Counted from the first letter of the stretch, positions 1-9,829 are shown. The stretch is DNA of 49,513 bases from Chloroflexaceae bacterium (GCA_012033195.1 JAAUSQ010000006.1:1-49513); one strand, 5' to 3'. Numbers and translations: made by a program. Notes: generated by a model not told the origin, from the letters alone.

Positions 1-37
1 CGGGTTGGGGCGGGTAGGGTGGCTGGGCATCATCCAT
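1..37 (-). CDS. Start of an unidentified gene running off the window (partial)
   Basis: An ATG at 37-35 on the minus strand opens a frame reading MDDAQPPYPPQP before the window ends. It follows the stop of the baseplate-J-like gene by 16 bases, and a GTGAGG ribosome-binding site lies four bases before the ATG. The proline- and tyrosine-rich start resembles the cytoplasmic tails of some bacterial membrane proteins, but twelve residues are too few to name a family. It is probably the next gene of the alaS-Uma2-baseplate-J transcription unit. Confidence 0.5.
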   Translation of the reverse strand, partial: MDDAQPPYPPQP

Positions 38-53
38 GCGGCCTCACTTTCGC

Positions 54-2099
54 TTATTGCTGGTTGGCAGAGAGCACCCGCACCTCCAGGCGCGAGTCGC
101 GGGTGGGCAGGGTCTCCACATCGGTGGGCAGGCTGTAACTACTAATAATACCGTCTTCTACAAAGCCTTGCAAGGCAGCCTCGGCTGCGGCGCGTGGCTG
201 CCCACGGAGCGCATTCCGGAGAGCACGCAGTTCGGTATCGCTGAGGGCTGGCTCGTCACCAGTCGGGTCCAGTGCCCCATCGACCAGCAGGCGCTGGCCA
301 TCCCATTCCCAGTTGTCTACAATCGGCGCAGTGCCCCATAGAATCCGGTCTTCGCTATCGAGCTTGTTGGAAAATGCGACCTGAAGCTGTTCGCGCAATG
401 ACTGACCGGGGGGCGTTGCCAGGGCACTGAACTGCCCGCTCACGGCTACCGTGAAGGCCGGATTCGTAATATCGACCCGCTGCCCGCTAGGGGGTTGTAC
501 ATCCACAGTGTAGCCCTGCCCCTGTGCTAGCACATCGTCGGTGGGTGCAACGGTGGTTGGCTCCAGCGAGAGACCCAGTTCGGCGGCGCGAGCCTCTAGC
601 TCTTGCCGTGCCTGATTGTACAGGCCTGTCAGGGCCGCCGAAAGCACGGTGCTCACGTCGCTATCTTTCACCACGCTGACCGGTTCTTCGCCGCCACCCG
701 TTAGCGAGCCATGCAGCAGGTCGAGCGTGCCGCCTGCATTCACCACAATTGCCGCTTGCCCCGGCGGAATAATCTGGGTGATGGTATTCCCTTCCACATT
801 GGCGGCACTGCCCGGTATGCGTGATGTAACCGCAATCTGTGCTTCGCCAAGTGTGGTAATAATCTGGGCACCTTCGCGGCGCGTGGCGGCGGCCGGGATC
901 GAAAAGTCGCTATCAGCCGTGAAGATCACTGGTTGTCCCTGCGCATTGGTAGCAACAAACTCGGTACCCTGTGGGAAAAAAAGCGGTTGCCCGCCCTGGC
1001 TATAGACTGTGACAATACCGCTAGCAAAGGTGGTAGGGGCAAGCGTCTGGTCGGTGACTTGCCCGGTGGCGCTGAAGGTTGTGTCAACCACTACCTGCTG
1101 GGCAACTACGGCCTGCTCAGAATTGGCGGTGCTATTGACAGCAATAAAAATCGGTTCATCTTCAATCGGTACCGACTCGGTGGGGGAGGCGGGCAGCACC
1201 ACCGTCACCACGGCACCCGGCCCGAACAGTTGCCCACTGAACAGCCAGAACAGCACCAACCCGACGAGCACCAGCACAACCAGCGCAATCAATACGCCGC
1301 GTAACAGATTGGTAGAGCCATTACGCGGCTCGGTTTGTAGGTCTGCGGTGCGTGTGCGGGCTGTGCTCGGTGCGGCGACTGGTTCGAAGCTGCGCGGGCG
1401 TGAACTGCTGGGGCGACCCTTGACACTGCTGGCGCGGGCTTTTTCATCATCCGTCAACTCAATATCTTCAGGGCGAATGCGGCGCGGTGCAGCGCGGGGT
1501 GGCGCGGGTGTAGCATCCAGATCGCCGAAGGCGGCATCCAGTTCATCAAACTGGGCGACCATCTCATCGTCGGCACTGGTGGCCGGATATGGCGGCGGTA
1601 CGGCTCGGTTGCGTTGCGTTGGCATCTCGTCCGAGAGGCTATCGAGTTCGGCCATAAAATCCATATCACGGTCGGAGGTATCGGCAGGCACAGCCGACGG
1701 CGGAACGGTGGTGCTGCCAGTGTGGGCGGGGCGGTCGCGGGTGGCAGCAATCAGCAATGGTGATAGCTGTGCGTCGGTGTACGACCTGCGACGGGTGCGG
1801 GTGTTCGCGGGCATCGATGGCGCGACCACCTGCCCATCTTCGACAAGGAACGTCTCGATATTGTGCTGTCGGGCTGCCGCAAGGGTTAATTCATCTGAAG
1901 AGATGAGTAAGAGATGGATGTTTTCACGTTCGGCTACGCGCAGCAGCGGCGTCCAGTTGGCAGGCTTCTGCAAGAGCCTGGTGGTATCGGGCACGAGCAG
2001 TTCGACGGTCTGCCCGCGTGCTTCGCGCAGCTTTTCACGCAGCGAAGGAATGTCATCCTCCGGCTGTACAAAGATCAACGCTGCTTCATCGTGTGCCAT
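54..2099 (-). CDS. Membrane protein with baseplate J/gp47-like extracellular region
   Basis: About 681 residues. The start is the ATG at 2099, preceded by GAGAGG; the frame stays open further upstream, but that part overlaps the Uma2 gene. Residues 1-90 form a small alpha/beta domain with alternating hydrophobic strands and helices. Residues 90-260 are low-complexity, rich in Pro, Arg and Asp. A single transmembrane helix lies near 264-289. The outer part has a VTVVLPASP start and a series of beta-rich segments with the T-V-x-S-Q-G-G pattern seen in proteins annotated as baseplate J/gp47 family in Chloroflexota. No phage genes are nearby, so I infer a cell-envelope role and not a virion part. 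The family call rests on memory of similar proteins; the function is unknown. Confidence 0.65.
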   Translation of the reverse strand: MAHDEAALIFVQPEDDIPSLREKLREARGQTVELLVPDTTRLLQKPANWTPLLRVAERENIHLLLISSDELTLAAARQHNIETFLVEDGQVVAPSMPANTRTRRRSYTDAQLSPLLIAATRDRPAHTGSTTVPPSAVPADTSDRDMDFMAELDSLSDEMPTQRNRAVPPPYPATSADDEMVAQFDELDAAFGDLDATPAPPRAAPRRIRPEDIELTDDEKARASSVKGRPSSSRPRSFEPVAAPSTARTRTADLQTEPRNGSTNLLRGVLIALVVLVLVGLVLFWLFSGQLFGPGAVVTVVLPASPTESVPIEDEPIFIAVNSTANSEQAVVAQQVVVDTTFSATGQVTDQTLAPTTFASGIVTVYSQGGQPLFFPQGTEFVATNAQGQPVIFTADSDFSIPAAATRREGAQIITTLGEAQIAVTSRIPGSAANVEGNTITQIIPPGQAAIVVNAGGTLDLLHGSLTGGGEEPVSVVKDSDVSTVLSAALTGLYNQARQELEARAAELGLSLEPTTVAPTDDVLAQGQGYTVDVQPPSGQRVDITNPAFTVAVSGQFSALATPPGQSLREQLQVAFSNKLDSEDRILWGTAPIVDNWEWDGQRLLVDGALDPTGDEPALSDTELRALRNALRGQPRAAAEAALQGFVEDGIISSYSLPTDVETLPTRDSRLEVRVLSANQQ

Positions 2100-2119
2100 C
2101 CGTGTATTCCTCTCATCAA

Positions 2120-2770
2120 TTACAGCGATGTATCGGGTGCGCCCGCAAACAGGTCGGCAACGCGCACAGCGAGGGTTGGCAGGCAGGCCAGGGCAAATTG
2201 GTCGGCTGCGGTGTAGGTCTGGGGCGAGTCGTAGTGCCCCGGTGCGGTCAGGCGGAAGTGCTGCACGGTGCGGCGGACCGGGTCGACAATGCCATATTCG
2301 GGCACCCCCGCTGTGGCATAGGCGGTGTACTTGGTGGCGGTGTCGTAGGCGGCGTTGCCCGGCGAGAGCACCTCGACGATGGCATCGGGCACGCCCCGAA
2401 TGCGGCGGTCGTGGATGATGGCAACGCGCTCGCGGCGCACCACCACAAAGTCGGGCTGCACCGGGTCGCACCCCGGCATCAGCACACCAACGGGCGCAAA
2501 GATGCCGTATGCAAGCTGCTGTTCGTCAGCCGGAACAGCAATATACCGGGCTAGCTTGAACAAAATCCACTGGTGAAAGTAGCTCGGCGCGGTGGTCATA
2601 TACAGCACTCCGTCAATGATCTCGTAACGGCTGCCGTCGGCGTGGGGCAGGCGCTCCCAATCGGCATACGTCCAGTGCCCCTGGCGCGGGCCACGCACCA
2701 CCGGCGCATCGGTTGGTATCACCAGGGTGGTATGCAGTTGGTCAATGGTTGGAGCAGTTTCGCTGCCCAT
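2120..2770 (-). CDS. Uma2 family (DUF820) PD-(D/E)XK nuclease-like protein
   Basis: 216 residues from the ATG at 2770, which has a GAGG site and lies 4 bases after the alaS stop. The fold signature is clear: a YEIIDGVLYM segment, then QPDFVVV, AIVEVLSPG and the TKYTAYATAGVPEYGIVDP block. These supply the acidic and lysine positions of the PD-(D/E)XK core. Uma2 proteins are widespread, often multicopy, in Chloroflexota and Cyanobacteria; they are annotated as putative endonucleases, but for most the activity is unproven. It sits between alaS and the baseplate-J-like gene with short spacers, so co-transcription is likely, though a shared function with alaS is not implied. Confidence 0.88.
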   Translation of the reverse strand: MGSETAPTIDQLHTTLVIPTDAPVVRGPRQGHWTYADWERLPHADGSRYEIIDGVLYMTTAPSYFHQWILFKLARYIAVPADEQQLAYGIFAPVGVLMPGCDPVQPDFVVVRRERVAIIHDRRIRGVPDAIVEVLSPGNAAYDTATKYTAYATAGVPEYGIVDPVRRTVQHFRLTAPGHYDSPQTYTAADQFALACLPTLAVRVADLFAGAPDTSL

Positions 2771-2774
2771 ATCC

Positions 2775-5490
2775 TCAGGCTCCTGCCTTCTGCTCTGCCA
2801 GCAATTGTGGCACACTGGCAATGGCTTCATCTAGCTTTTCAACATCACGCCCGCCCGCTTGGGCCATATCGGGCCGACCACCGCCGCCGCCGCCGACCAT
2901 CTGCGCCAGCGACTTGACCAGTTTGCCCGCGTGGTAGCCCTGCTGCACGAGGTCGCTGGTGATCATCGCCAGCAGTTGCGGCTTCTCTTCTATGACAGTG
3001 CCAAGCACAATGACACCGCTGCCGAGCTTGTCGCGCAGCCAGTCGCCCATCTCGCGCAGACGGGTTGCATCGGAGGTGTTCACCCGCGCAACCAGCAGCG
3101 TCAGGCCGTTTTCCTGGCGGGCTGTCTCAAGCAGGCTGGCAAGTTCGCCGCGCATCATCTGGCTGCGGAGGGTATCCAGTTCGCTCTGGCGCTGCTTCTG
3201 CTCGCTCAGTAGGCTGTCGATGCGCTCAGCAAGCTGGGTCGGTTGAGTGCCAAGCCGCGCCGCAAGGTCGTGCAGGGTAGTAAGCTGAGCATCGACCCAT
3301 TCAACCGCCGCACGTCCGGTCAGCATTTCAATGCGCCGTACGCCGCTGGCAACGCTACTCTCATTAACGATCTTTGCTAGCCCGATTTCCCCAGTGCGGG
3401 CAACGTGCGTGCCGCCGCATAGCTCTTGCGAGTCGCGGGTCGCAATTGTAGCAATTGTATCGGCGCTGTAGGCGCTATCGTCGGCGGTACGAGCCGCCCT
3501 GACCACTCGCACCTGGTCGCCGTACTTTTCGCCAAACAATGCAATCGCCCCGCGCTCAATCGCCGTCTTGTAGTCGGTTGTGTTCCATGTGACCGGGGCA
3601 TCGGTGCGTATCCAATTATTAACGCGCTGCTCAATCGCCTGCAACTGCTCGGCGGTGACGGGGCGCGTGTGGGTGAAGTCGAAGCGCAGTCGGTCGGGGG
3701 CCACCAGCGAACCCGCCTGTGCCGCGTGCTCGCCAACAACATCACGCAGGGCGCGGTGCAGCATGTGGGTTGCGGTATGGTTGCGCTGAATATCGCGGCG
3801 GCGGTCGGCATTCACCTGCGCGGTTACTGTTTCGCCGCGTGCGATGCTGCCCTGCTCTACCACGCCATAATGCACACCTACACCAGGGATGGGCCGCAGC
3901 GTGTCTTCGACGCGCACCTGCCCGTGCGGGCCAATGAGCAGGCCAGTGTCGCCGACCTGCCCACCCGACTCGGCATAGAACGGGGTGCGGTCGAGTGCAA
4001 TTTGTACCTGCTGCCCCACTTCGGCGCGGCTCACATCGTCGCCCTGTGCCAGCATCGCCAGCACGGTGCCTTCGCCCTGTAGTGCATTGTAGCCGATAAA
4101 ACTCGGTGTCGGTCAGTTCCTGGTCGGCCCATAGCTCGCTGTCGGCGGTGCGCTTGAACTGCGCGGCGGCGCGTGAGCGGGTACGCTGCTCTTCCATGGC
4201 CGCATCGAAGCCCGCAATATCAACCTGCAAGCCCCGGTCGGCGGCAATCTTTTGCGTCAGGTCGAGCGGGAAGCCGTCGGTATCTTTCAGCCGGAAGGCT
4301 TCTTCGCCAGGAATGGTGGATTGCCCGTTCGTCTGCAAGAACTCGATAATGCTATGCAGCTTCACCAGCCCACTCGACAGGGTGCGTAAGAACTGCTGCT
4401 CTTCGCTGTCCACCGTTTCCAGAATAAAATCGCGCCGCTCGTAGAGTTGCGGGTAGGCCTCGCCCATCTCGCTGATTACCGTGCTGACCACTGCTGCCAG
4501 GAAAGGCCGCTCAAACCCGACGGTGCGGCCCTGGTAGGCGGCTCGCCGCAGAATGCGCCGCAATACATAAGAGCGCCCGTTGTTGCCCGGTAGCACCCCG
4601 TCGGCAATCAGGAAGGCGATGGCGCGGGCATGGTCGGCAACGGCACGGTAGGCCGCGTAGTGGGCGAGGTAGTGCGCCTGGTCGGTGCCGAGCAGTTCCA
4701 TAGTGCGGTGAATGATCGGCGTGAAGGCATCGGTGTCGTAGGTGGACTGTACGCCCTGCATGACCATTGCCATCCGTTCCAGGCCCATCCCCGTATCAAC
4801 CGACGGACGCGGCAGCGGCTGCATGGTGCTGCGCTCGAATTGCATAAACACCAGGTTCCAGATCTCAACGTAGTCGGGATCATCGCTGTTCACGCCGCGA
4901 GGGTGCATCTTGTCCATATCCTCACCGATATAGACGGTAATTTCGGAGCAGGGGCCACACGGCCCGGTGTCAGCCATCACCCAGAAATTATCTTTGGCTC
5001 CGAAGCGCAGAATGCGGTCGGGGGCTGCGCCGGCGGCAATCCAGTACTGCTCGGCTTCGGTGTCGGCGGGCACGCGCTCATCGCCCTCGAAGATCGTGAA
5101 CCAGAGCCGCTCAACGGGTAGCTTGAACTCGTCGATCAGCAGCGTCCAGGCCATCTTGATCGCCTGTTCTTTGAAGTAGTCGCCAAACGAGAAGTTGCCC
5201 ATCATTTCGAAGAAGGTGTGGTGGCGCGGCGAGGGGCCAACTTCTTCCAGGTCGTTGTGCTTGCCCGACACACGCAGGCTCTTCTGGGCGGTGGTGGCGC
5301 GGTTGTAGGGGCGCTGTTCAAGCCCCAGGAAGACATCTTTAAACTGCACCATGCCCGAATTGGTGAAGAGCAGGGTCGGGTCGCCCGAAACGACCAGCGA
5401 CGAACTGGGTACAATCGCGTGCCCATGGCGCTGGAAGAATTCCAGAAAGGTTTTCCGAATCTGAGCAGCGGTCTTTTTTTCAATGGTCAT
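2775..5490 (-). CDS. alaS: Alanine--tRNA ligase (frame slip at 4098-4101)
   Basis: Charges tRNA-Ala with alanine in the cytoplasm. It starts at the ATG at 5490 (MTIEKKTAAQ, with AAGG upstream) and gives about 904 residues once corrected, close to the family length. The class II core includes DTGPCGPCSEI near residue 177. The editing domain carries HTATH near 572 and CGGTH near 690, which supply the zinc ligands. The C-Ala domain has a glycine-rich GGGGGGRPDMAQAGG stretch. The frame breaks at a run of four A (plus strand) at 4098-4101: removing one restores TEFIGYNALQ, the conserved T-x-F-x-G-Y of AlaRS. An inactive alaS would be lethal, so a sequence error is the likely cause. Uma2 follows after 4 bases. 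Confidence 0.95.
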
Positions 5491-5570
5491 AGCGGCGCAC
5501 CTTCTATATCTTAGCGAGACATCACCTACACATCGGACAATGGAGCGGATGCTTGCAGCGTCCGCACGCG

Positions 5571-5622
5571 GCGGTAAGCCACGCCTACCGCTAACCGGAA
5601 CACACATGCATTCAGTTCCGGT
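5571..5622. repeat. Two adjacent small inverted repeats between crp-like gene and alaS
   Basis: The 157-base gap holds two perfect short inverted repeats: GCGGTA (5571-5576) with TACCGC (5586-5591), and ACCGGAAC (5594-5601) with GTTCCGGT (5615-5622). They lie after the regulator gene and before alaS in the direction of transcription. Neither is followed by a T-tract, so an intrinsic terminator is doubtful; an operator or RNA hairpin is possible. No gene was seen in the gap. Confidence 0.4.
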
Positions 5623-5647
5623 GTTCGTGCTGCCCCTCGCCCCTCGC

Positions 5648-6325
5648 CTACTTATGCGCTAGCCTGCGAAGCTCTTCTACATCGGTCAGATGAATGGTGT
5701 CATCATCAATTTTAATTAGGCCCGCCTCACGAAACTCGCCGATTGCCTTGGTGACGGTTTCGCGGTACGAACCGATCATCTCGGCAAGCTGCTGATGGGT
5801 ATAGCGTACCACACGCGGCGCTTCGCTGCGGGCGCTATCGGCCATATTGATCAGCACACTGGCGAGGCGCTGCGGCACATTCTTAAAGGCGATATCGGCA
5901 AGCTTGCTCTCGATCTCACGGAGCCGTTGCCCGATCAGGTTGATAAAGCTCAGGGCTACCTGTGGCTCGGTGCGAACAAGCTGGTACAGGTCGTCCCGGC
6001 GAATGGTGCCGATCAGACAGTCGGTCATGGCCTCGGCAAAGCTATCGTGGAGATGCTGCCCGATTAAGGTCATTTCCCCAAACATCGTGACAGGTTCGAG
6101 AATCGCCAGCGTCAGGGCGCGGCCTTCGGGCGAAAGCTTGTAGAGCCGTACCCGTCCCTGCTGCAAAATAAAAATCTGTTCGCCGCGCTCGTAGGGCGAA
6201 TGGAACAATTGACCGCCGATATAGCTGTGGTACGTAATCAACCGTTCAATCCGCTCACGCTGCTTTGCGTCAAGCTGACCAAATAAGGAACTGGCTTCAA
6301 TTTCATTGTGCTGTTGTTCGCTCAT
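5648..6325 (-). CDS. Crp/Fnr family transcriptional regulator
   Basis: 225 residues. The N-terminal cyclic-nucleotide-binding-like beta-barrel spans about residues 20-130 and includes QIFILQQGRVRLYKLSPEGR and a P-x-x-x-FGEMTLIG turn. A long dimerisation helix follows (LIGQRLREIESKLADIAF). The C-terminal HTH_Crp domain has YTHQQLAEMIGSYRETVTKAI, the typical recognition helix. No N-terminal cysteine cluster is present, so it is not an oxygen-sensing Fnr of the iron-sulfur type. The effector cannot be read from sequence. It begins 23 bases after argB and is probably transcribed with it. Confidence 0.93.
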   Translation of the reverse strand: MSEQQHNEIEASSLFGQLDAKQRERIERLITYHSYIGGQLFHSPYERGEQIFILQQGRVRLYKLSPEGRALTLAILEPVTMFGEMTLIGQHLHDSFAEAMTDCLIGTIRRDDLYQLVRTEPQVALSFINLIGQRLREIESKLADIAFKNVPQRLASVLINMADSARSEAPRVVRYTHQQLAEMIGSYRETVTKAIGEFREAGLIKIDDDTIHLTDVEELRRLAHK

Positions 6326-6348
6326 ACTGCCCTGCCTCTGAGTTAGAT

Positions 6349-7113
6349 TTATTCAATTGTAATACGGGTGCCGCCATCTGCCAGTCCGATCATATGCGTG
6401 ATACGGACGCTGCTCACACCTTGCTGAAGAGCATCCAGTGCCGAACGCACCTTCGGGATCATGCCGCCGTAAATCAACCCGCTCTGGATGTGCTGCTCAA
6501 TAGCCGCTGCCGTCAGATGGGGCGCTATCTGTCCATCCAGCAGAACACCCGGAATATTCGAAATAAAGACCAGTTCAGTCGGGCAATGGACCGCAAGTGC
6601 CCCGGCGATAGCCTGCGCGACTTGGTCGGCGTTTACATTATACGGAAGATTATCATCGTGGCCCAGTGCCACCGGTGCAAAGACGGGCAACCAGCCGAGG
6701 GCAAGCAGCGCATCCAGGCGTTCGGTGTGGACTGCAACAATAGTGCCAACCCGTTGCAGGTCGATGCCCTGCGGTCGGTAGGGCACGCAGCGCAGCAGAC
6801 CGAGGTCAACCCCGCTCAGGCCAATCGCGGGATGCCCCGCCGCGACGAGCCGCGCCACCACACGCTTGTTGATCCGTCCACAGGCAACCATCTCCATCAC
6901 TTCCATGCTGGCGGGCGAGGTAACCCGCAGCCCATCAATAAACGCGGAGGTAAGGTTGTACTGCTCCAGCGCCGCAGTAATCTCTTTGCCGCCGCCGTGG
7001 ACCAGCACTGTTGGCTGCTGCACGGGTGCAAGGGCTGCCCCAAGCGCATCGAGAAAGTCGGGCTGGTCGAGGTTATGCCCACTTACTTTGATCACTGCAC
7101 GGGTTGGTTGCAT
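6349..7113 (-). CDS. argB: Acetylglutamate kinase
   Basis: 254 residues of the amino-acid kinase family. It phosphorylates N-acetyl-L-glutamate in the second step of arginine synthesis. Visible signatures are the VIKVSG lysine near residue 9, the VLVHGGGKEIT phosphate-binding loop, FIDGLRVT, the NVNADQVAQAIAGAL substrate-binding block and GGMIPKVRSAL near the C-terminus, all in family order. A LysZ-type role in an AAA lysine pathway is the main alternative and cannot be excluded, since no other arg or lys gene is in view. A good divergent promoter lies upstream at 7189-7217, and the Crp-like gene follows. Confidence 0.88.
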   Translation of the reverse strand: MQPTRAVIKVSGHNLDQPDFLDALGAALAPVQQPTVLVHGGGKEITAALEQYNLTSAFIDGLRVTSPASMEVMEMVACGRINKRVVARLVAAGHPAIGLSGVDLGLLRCVPYRPQGIDLQRVGTIVAVHTERLDALLALGWLPVFAPVALGHDDNLPYNVNADQVAQAIAGALAVHCPTELVFISNIPGVLLDGQIAPHLTAAAIEQHIQSGLIYGGMIPKVRSALDALQQGVSSVRITHMIGLADGGTRITIE

Positions 7114-7188
7114 GGCGTGTGTGCCGTCTGGGGAAGCGCTGACCGCGACACGGCAGTCGGATGCCCCACTAGTGCTTAAACTCCCTCT

Positions 7189-7217
7189 AATATAGTACAG
7201 AAATGCTCACATGACAA
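7189..7217 (-). promoter_or_regulatory. Sigma-70-type promoter for argB-crp
   Basis: On the minus strand TTGTCA (7217-7212) is separated by 17 bases from TATATT (7194-7189). It lies 75 bases before the argB start and immediately next to the divergent promoter of the hydrolase gene. Confidence 0.6.
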
Positions 7218-7224
7218 ACCCCGG

Positions 7225-7252
7225 TTGACATGCGTCTCGATCTGCGTATACT
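7225..7252 (+). promoter_or_regulatory. Sigma-70-type promoter for the alpha/beta hydrolase gene
   Basis: TTGACA (7225-7230) and TATACT (7247-7252) with a 16-base spacer. The -35 box is only 8 bases from that of the divergent argB promoter, so the two are likely to influence one another. Confidence 0.6.
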
Positions 7253-7334
7253 CTTCTTAACCGTTCTCATCAGTTAATGCTCTTTAGTTATGATATTAAA
7301 GATAGATTTCAGGAAAATGGTGATGGGGGGATGT

Positions 7335-8116
7335 ATGGAAACAATGATCAATGGGATCAAGTTGCATTATATAGATCGCGGCGAGGGCCAGCCGATCCTG
7401 TTGATTCACGCCTTTCCGCTGGGGGCTGCGATGTGGGAGCCGCAGCGGTTGGTGCTCGAAGAGCACTACCGGGTCATTATTCCCGACCTGCGCGGCTTCG
7501 GCGAGAGTGCCGTGCCTGCTGGCCCCTATCTTATGGATACCTTTGTCGATGACTTGATTGCGCTGCTTGATCAGCTTGAAATCAAGCGGGTTGTGGTGGT
7601 GGGCCTCTCGATGGGCGGCTATATTGCGATGGCGCTGGTGCGCCGCTACCCGTTGCGGGTGCATGCGCTGGTGCTGGCCGATACCCGCGCCAACCCCGAC
7701 GCGCGGCGGGCAAAGCTAGCCGCGAAACCAATGCACAGCTTGCCGAACGTGCCGGGGCCACTGCAATTGCCGATCAGATGGTGCCGCGCCTGCTTGCGCC
7801 CACAGCGCCCGAAAATATCCAGATGCGTGTGCGGCAGATTATCGAGCGCAATAATCCACAGGGCATCGCGGCGGCGTTACGCGGTATGGCACAGCGCCCC
7901 GACTCGACGGGCCTGCTGCCAGAGATACGGGTGCCAACGCTGCTGCTTGTTGGCGAGCAGGATGCCCTGACCACCCCGGAAACTATGGCCGGGATGCAAC
8001 GGGCGATTGATGGCAGCCAGCTTGTGGTGGTGCCAGGGGCGGGCCACCTGCCCAACCTCGAACAGTCAGAGCGCTTTAATACAGCGCTATTTTCTTTTTT
8101 GCAGCGGGTGCTGTAG
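7335..8116 (+). CDS. Alpha/beta fold hydrolase (frame slip near 7721)
   Basis: About 260 residues after correction, starting at METMINGIKLHYIDRG with a run of six G as ribosome-binding site. The oxyanion region is HAFPLGAAMW and the nucleophile elbow is VVVGLSMGGYIA, giving Ser in GLSMGG. The acid is in LLVGEQDALTTPE and the base in VVPGAGHLPNLEQ, so the Ser-Asp-His triad is complete. The frame breaks at GCCGCGAAACC around 7721-7724: adding one base restores KLAARETNAQLAERAG and the rest of the lid. Substrate is unknown; the group includes 3-oxoadipate enol-lactonase-like and esterase-like enzymes. A sequence error is more likely than a true pseudogene. Confidence 0.85.
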
Positions 8117-8192
8117 GGGCTAGGGGCGCGAGGAAGTCTGCCTGCGCGGGCGAAGGTGCAGCCCGATGCTTTCAGTGCCGGGAGATGCTGCG

Positions 8193-9770
8193 CTAAAAAT
8201 CGGGGCTACAACTCGGCGGCAGGTTCGGGACCTCTTCGACCGGGCCAGCCGTGGCCGGGGCGGGCGCGGGCGGAGGGGGCGCATCGTCGCTCAGGACGGT
8301 CCACGCCTCGTTGTAGTCGTTGCCAAGCACCAGCACCAGACCAGTATTGTAGGGCGCGGGTGGGGAGTTCGCTTCGGGGCTAGAGAGCACATGCGCCTGA
8401 TCGATGCCGAGCGCATCGGCCAGGCGCTGGCGCTCTTCTGGGTTGCCCGTGTAGTCAATAATCGTGCTGAACTCGTAGGGGCGCGGAGCATCGCCCGGCT
8501 CAACCATGGCAAAGTCCTGGCTCCCCAGATGTTGCGTCACCTGCGATGCAAGCCCGCGTTCGCCTGCCCCGTTGAGCACCTGAATATAGACCGTCTCTTC
8601 ATCGATGGTCGATTGTGGCCCCGCCATCATCCGCGCCACCAGATTTCTGATATCGTTCGGGTTCCAGTAAATATCAGAGCCTTGCTCGGAGATGACCCGC
8701 ACATTGCTGGGGTGGATGCTCATCTGAATGATACGGTCGGATGAGAGCGACTGCCCCAGTTCGGCGAGGCCATACAGCACACCCAGATCGCTGACCGGAA
8801 GCGTCGTTGAGACGCTGCGCTCTAGGTTCTCGACCAGTTCGGGCAACTTGCTCACCTGATCGAGCAGGTTCTGCTCGCGAGCCTGCCGCAGCATGGCCCG
8901 CAATACCCGCTGCTGCCGACAGCTTCGGTCGAAGTCGGAACTGCTATGGCGCGAACGGGCATAACGCAGTGTCATCGCTCCATCCAGCACTTGCAACCCT
9001 GCCGGAATGTAGATGCGCTCGAAGCCAAAATTCTCGGTGGGGTATTCCGGGTCGATCACCGGCTTGGGAATATCAATCTGCAAGCCGCCCATAATATCAA
9101 TCGTGCGCTCGAAGCCGCGAAAATCGACCTGTGCAATATGATCGACCTGCACACCGAGGAAGTTCTCAACGGTTTCAGCAGCCAGCGTGCCACCAGCGGC
9201 GGCACGGTCGGCCCCGGCTCCATAGATTTCTTCGGCGTTCAGGTAGCCATAGGGATAGGCGACGTTGATCTTCTGCTGGCCCAGATACGGAATCTGCACC
9301 ACCGAGTCACGCGGGATCGAAAGCATGCTGGCCCACTTTTCCTGCGGGTCAACGTGTACCAGGATCAGGGTATCGCTGCGTGGTGCGGAGTACGGGTCGT
9401 CAACCGTTTCGACCCCAAGGAGCAGAATGTTGAACGGTTCGAGGGTTGTGCGTGGGACATCGGCCTGCTCTTCGGCGGCAGCGGCTGCGGCTGCCGCATC
9501 GACCGGGGCGGTGGTGGCCTGTGGATCAACCACAATCGGCTGGAGGCGTTCCTGTTCGATATCGCCCAGCGTCTGACGGGCCATCCCCGTAAAGCTTACA
9601 ATGATAACAACCACCAGCAGCAACACGGCTATCAGACCAATCACAATAGAGCCACAACCACCCCCCCGCCGTCGCTGACGGGTGCGAGCGGCTCGCGCAT
9701 TCGCGGCGCGGCGATAGGCGATACGTTCGCGGGCAGTACGATAGATGTGCGGTGGACGCACAAAAGCCAT
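8193..9770 (-). CDS. LCP family (LytR-CpsA-Psr) cell envelope protein
   Basis: 525 residues from MAFVRPPHIYR; AAAGGG lies before this ATG. An Arg-rich cytoplasmic start (RTRQRRRGGG) is followed by one transmembrane helix near 40-63. The LCP catalytic domain spans roughly 113-290: FNILLLGVE, RSDTLILVHVD, SIPRDSVVQIP and MTLRYARSRHSSSDFDRSCRQQ carry the Asp and Arg residues that bind the polyprenyl pyrophosphate head. A LytR_C domain follows near 400-480 (VYIQVLNGAGERGLASQV). LCP enzymes transfer lipid-linked glycans to the cell wall or other acceptors. What is transferred here is unknown. It stands alone on the minus strand downstream of the phosphatase. Confidence 0.92.
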   Translation of the reverse strand: MAFVRPPHIYRTARERIAYRRAANARAARTRQRRRGGGCGSIVIGLIAVLLLVVVIIVSFTGMARQTLGDIEQERLQPIVVDPQATTAPVDAAAAAAAAEEQADVPRTTLEPFNILLLGVETVDDPYSAPRSDTLILVHVDPQEKWASMLSIPRDSVVQIPYLGQQKINVAYPYGYLNAEEIYGAGADRAAAGGTLAAETVENFLGVQVDHIAQVDFRGFERTIDIMGGLQIDIPKPVIDPEYPTENFGFERIYIPAGLQVLDGAMTLRYARSRHSSSDFDRSCRQQRVLRAMLRQAREQNLLDQVSKLPELVENLERSVSTTLPVSDLGVLYGLAELGQSLSSDRIIQMSIHPSNVRVISEQGSDIYWNPNDIRNLVARMMAGPQSTIDEETVYIQVLNGAGERGLASQVTQHLGSQDFAMVEPGDAPRPYEFSTIIDYTGNPEERQRLADALGIDQAHVLSSPEANSPPAPYNTGLVLVLGNDYNEAWTVLSDDAPPPPAPAPATAGPVEEVPNLPPSCSPDF

Positions 9771-9829
9771 CGAGGGTTTCCCTTTCTCTGCCTCAGACAG
9801 CAGCATAACAGGGCGACTGTCTGGGAGTG

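Noticed and set aside
54-2099. Prophage or tailocin remnant because of the baseplate-J-like region
   Set aside because: No other phage gene is near; the protein has a cytoplasmic domain and a membrane helix and lies in a housekeeping operon.
4630-5121. Long frames opposite alaS, nifJ, ALDH and other genes
   Set aside because: They are antisense shadows with no ribosome-binding site and no recognisable domain; high GC produces them.
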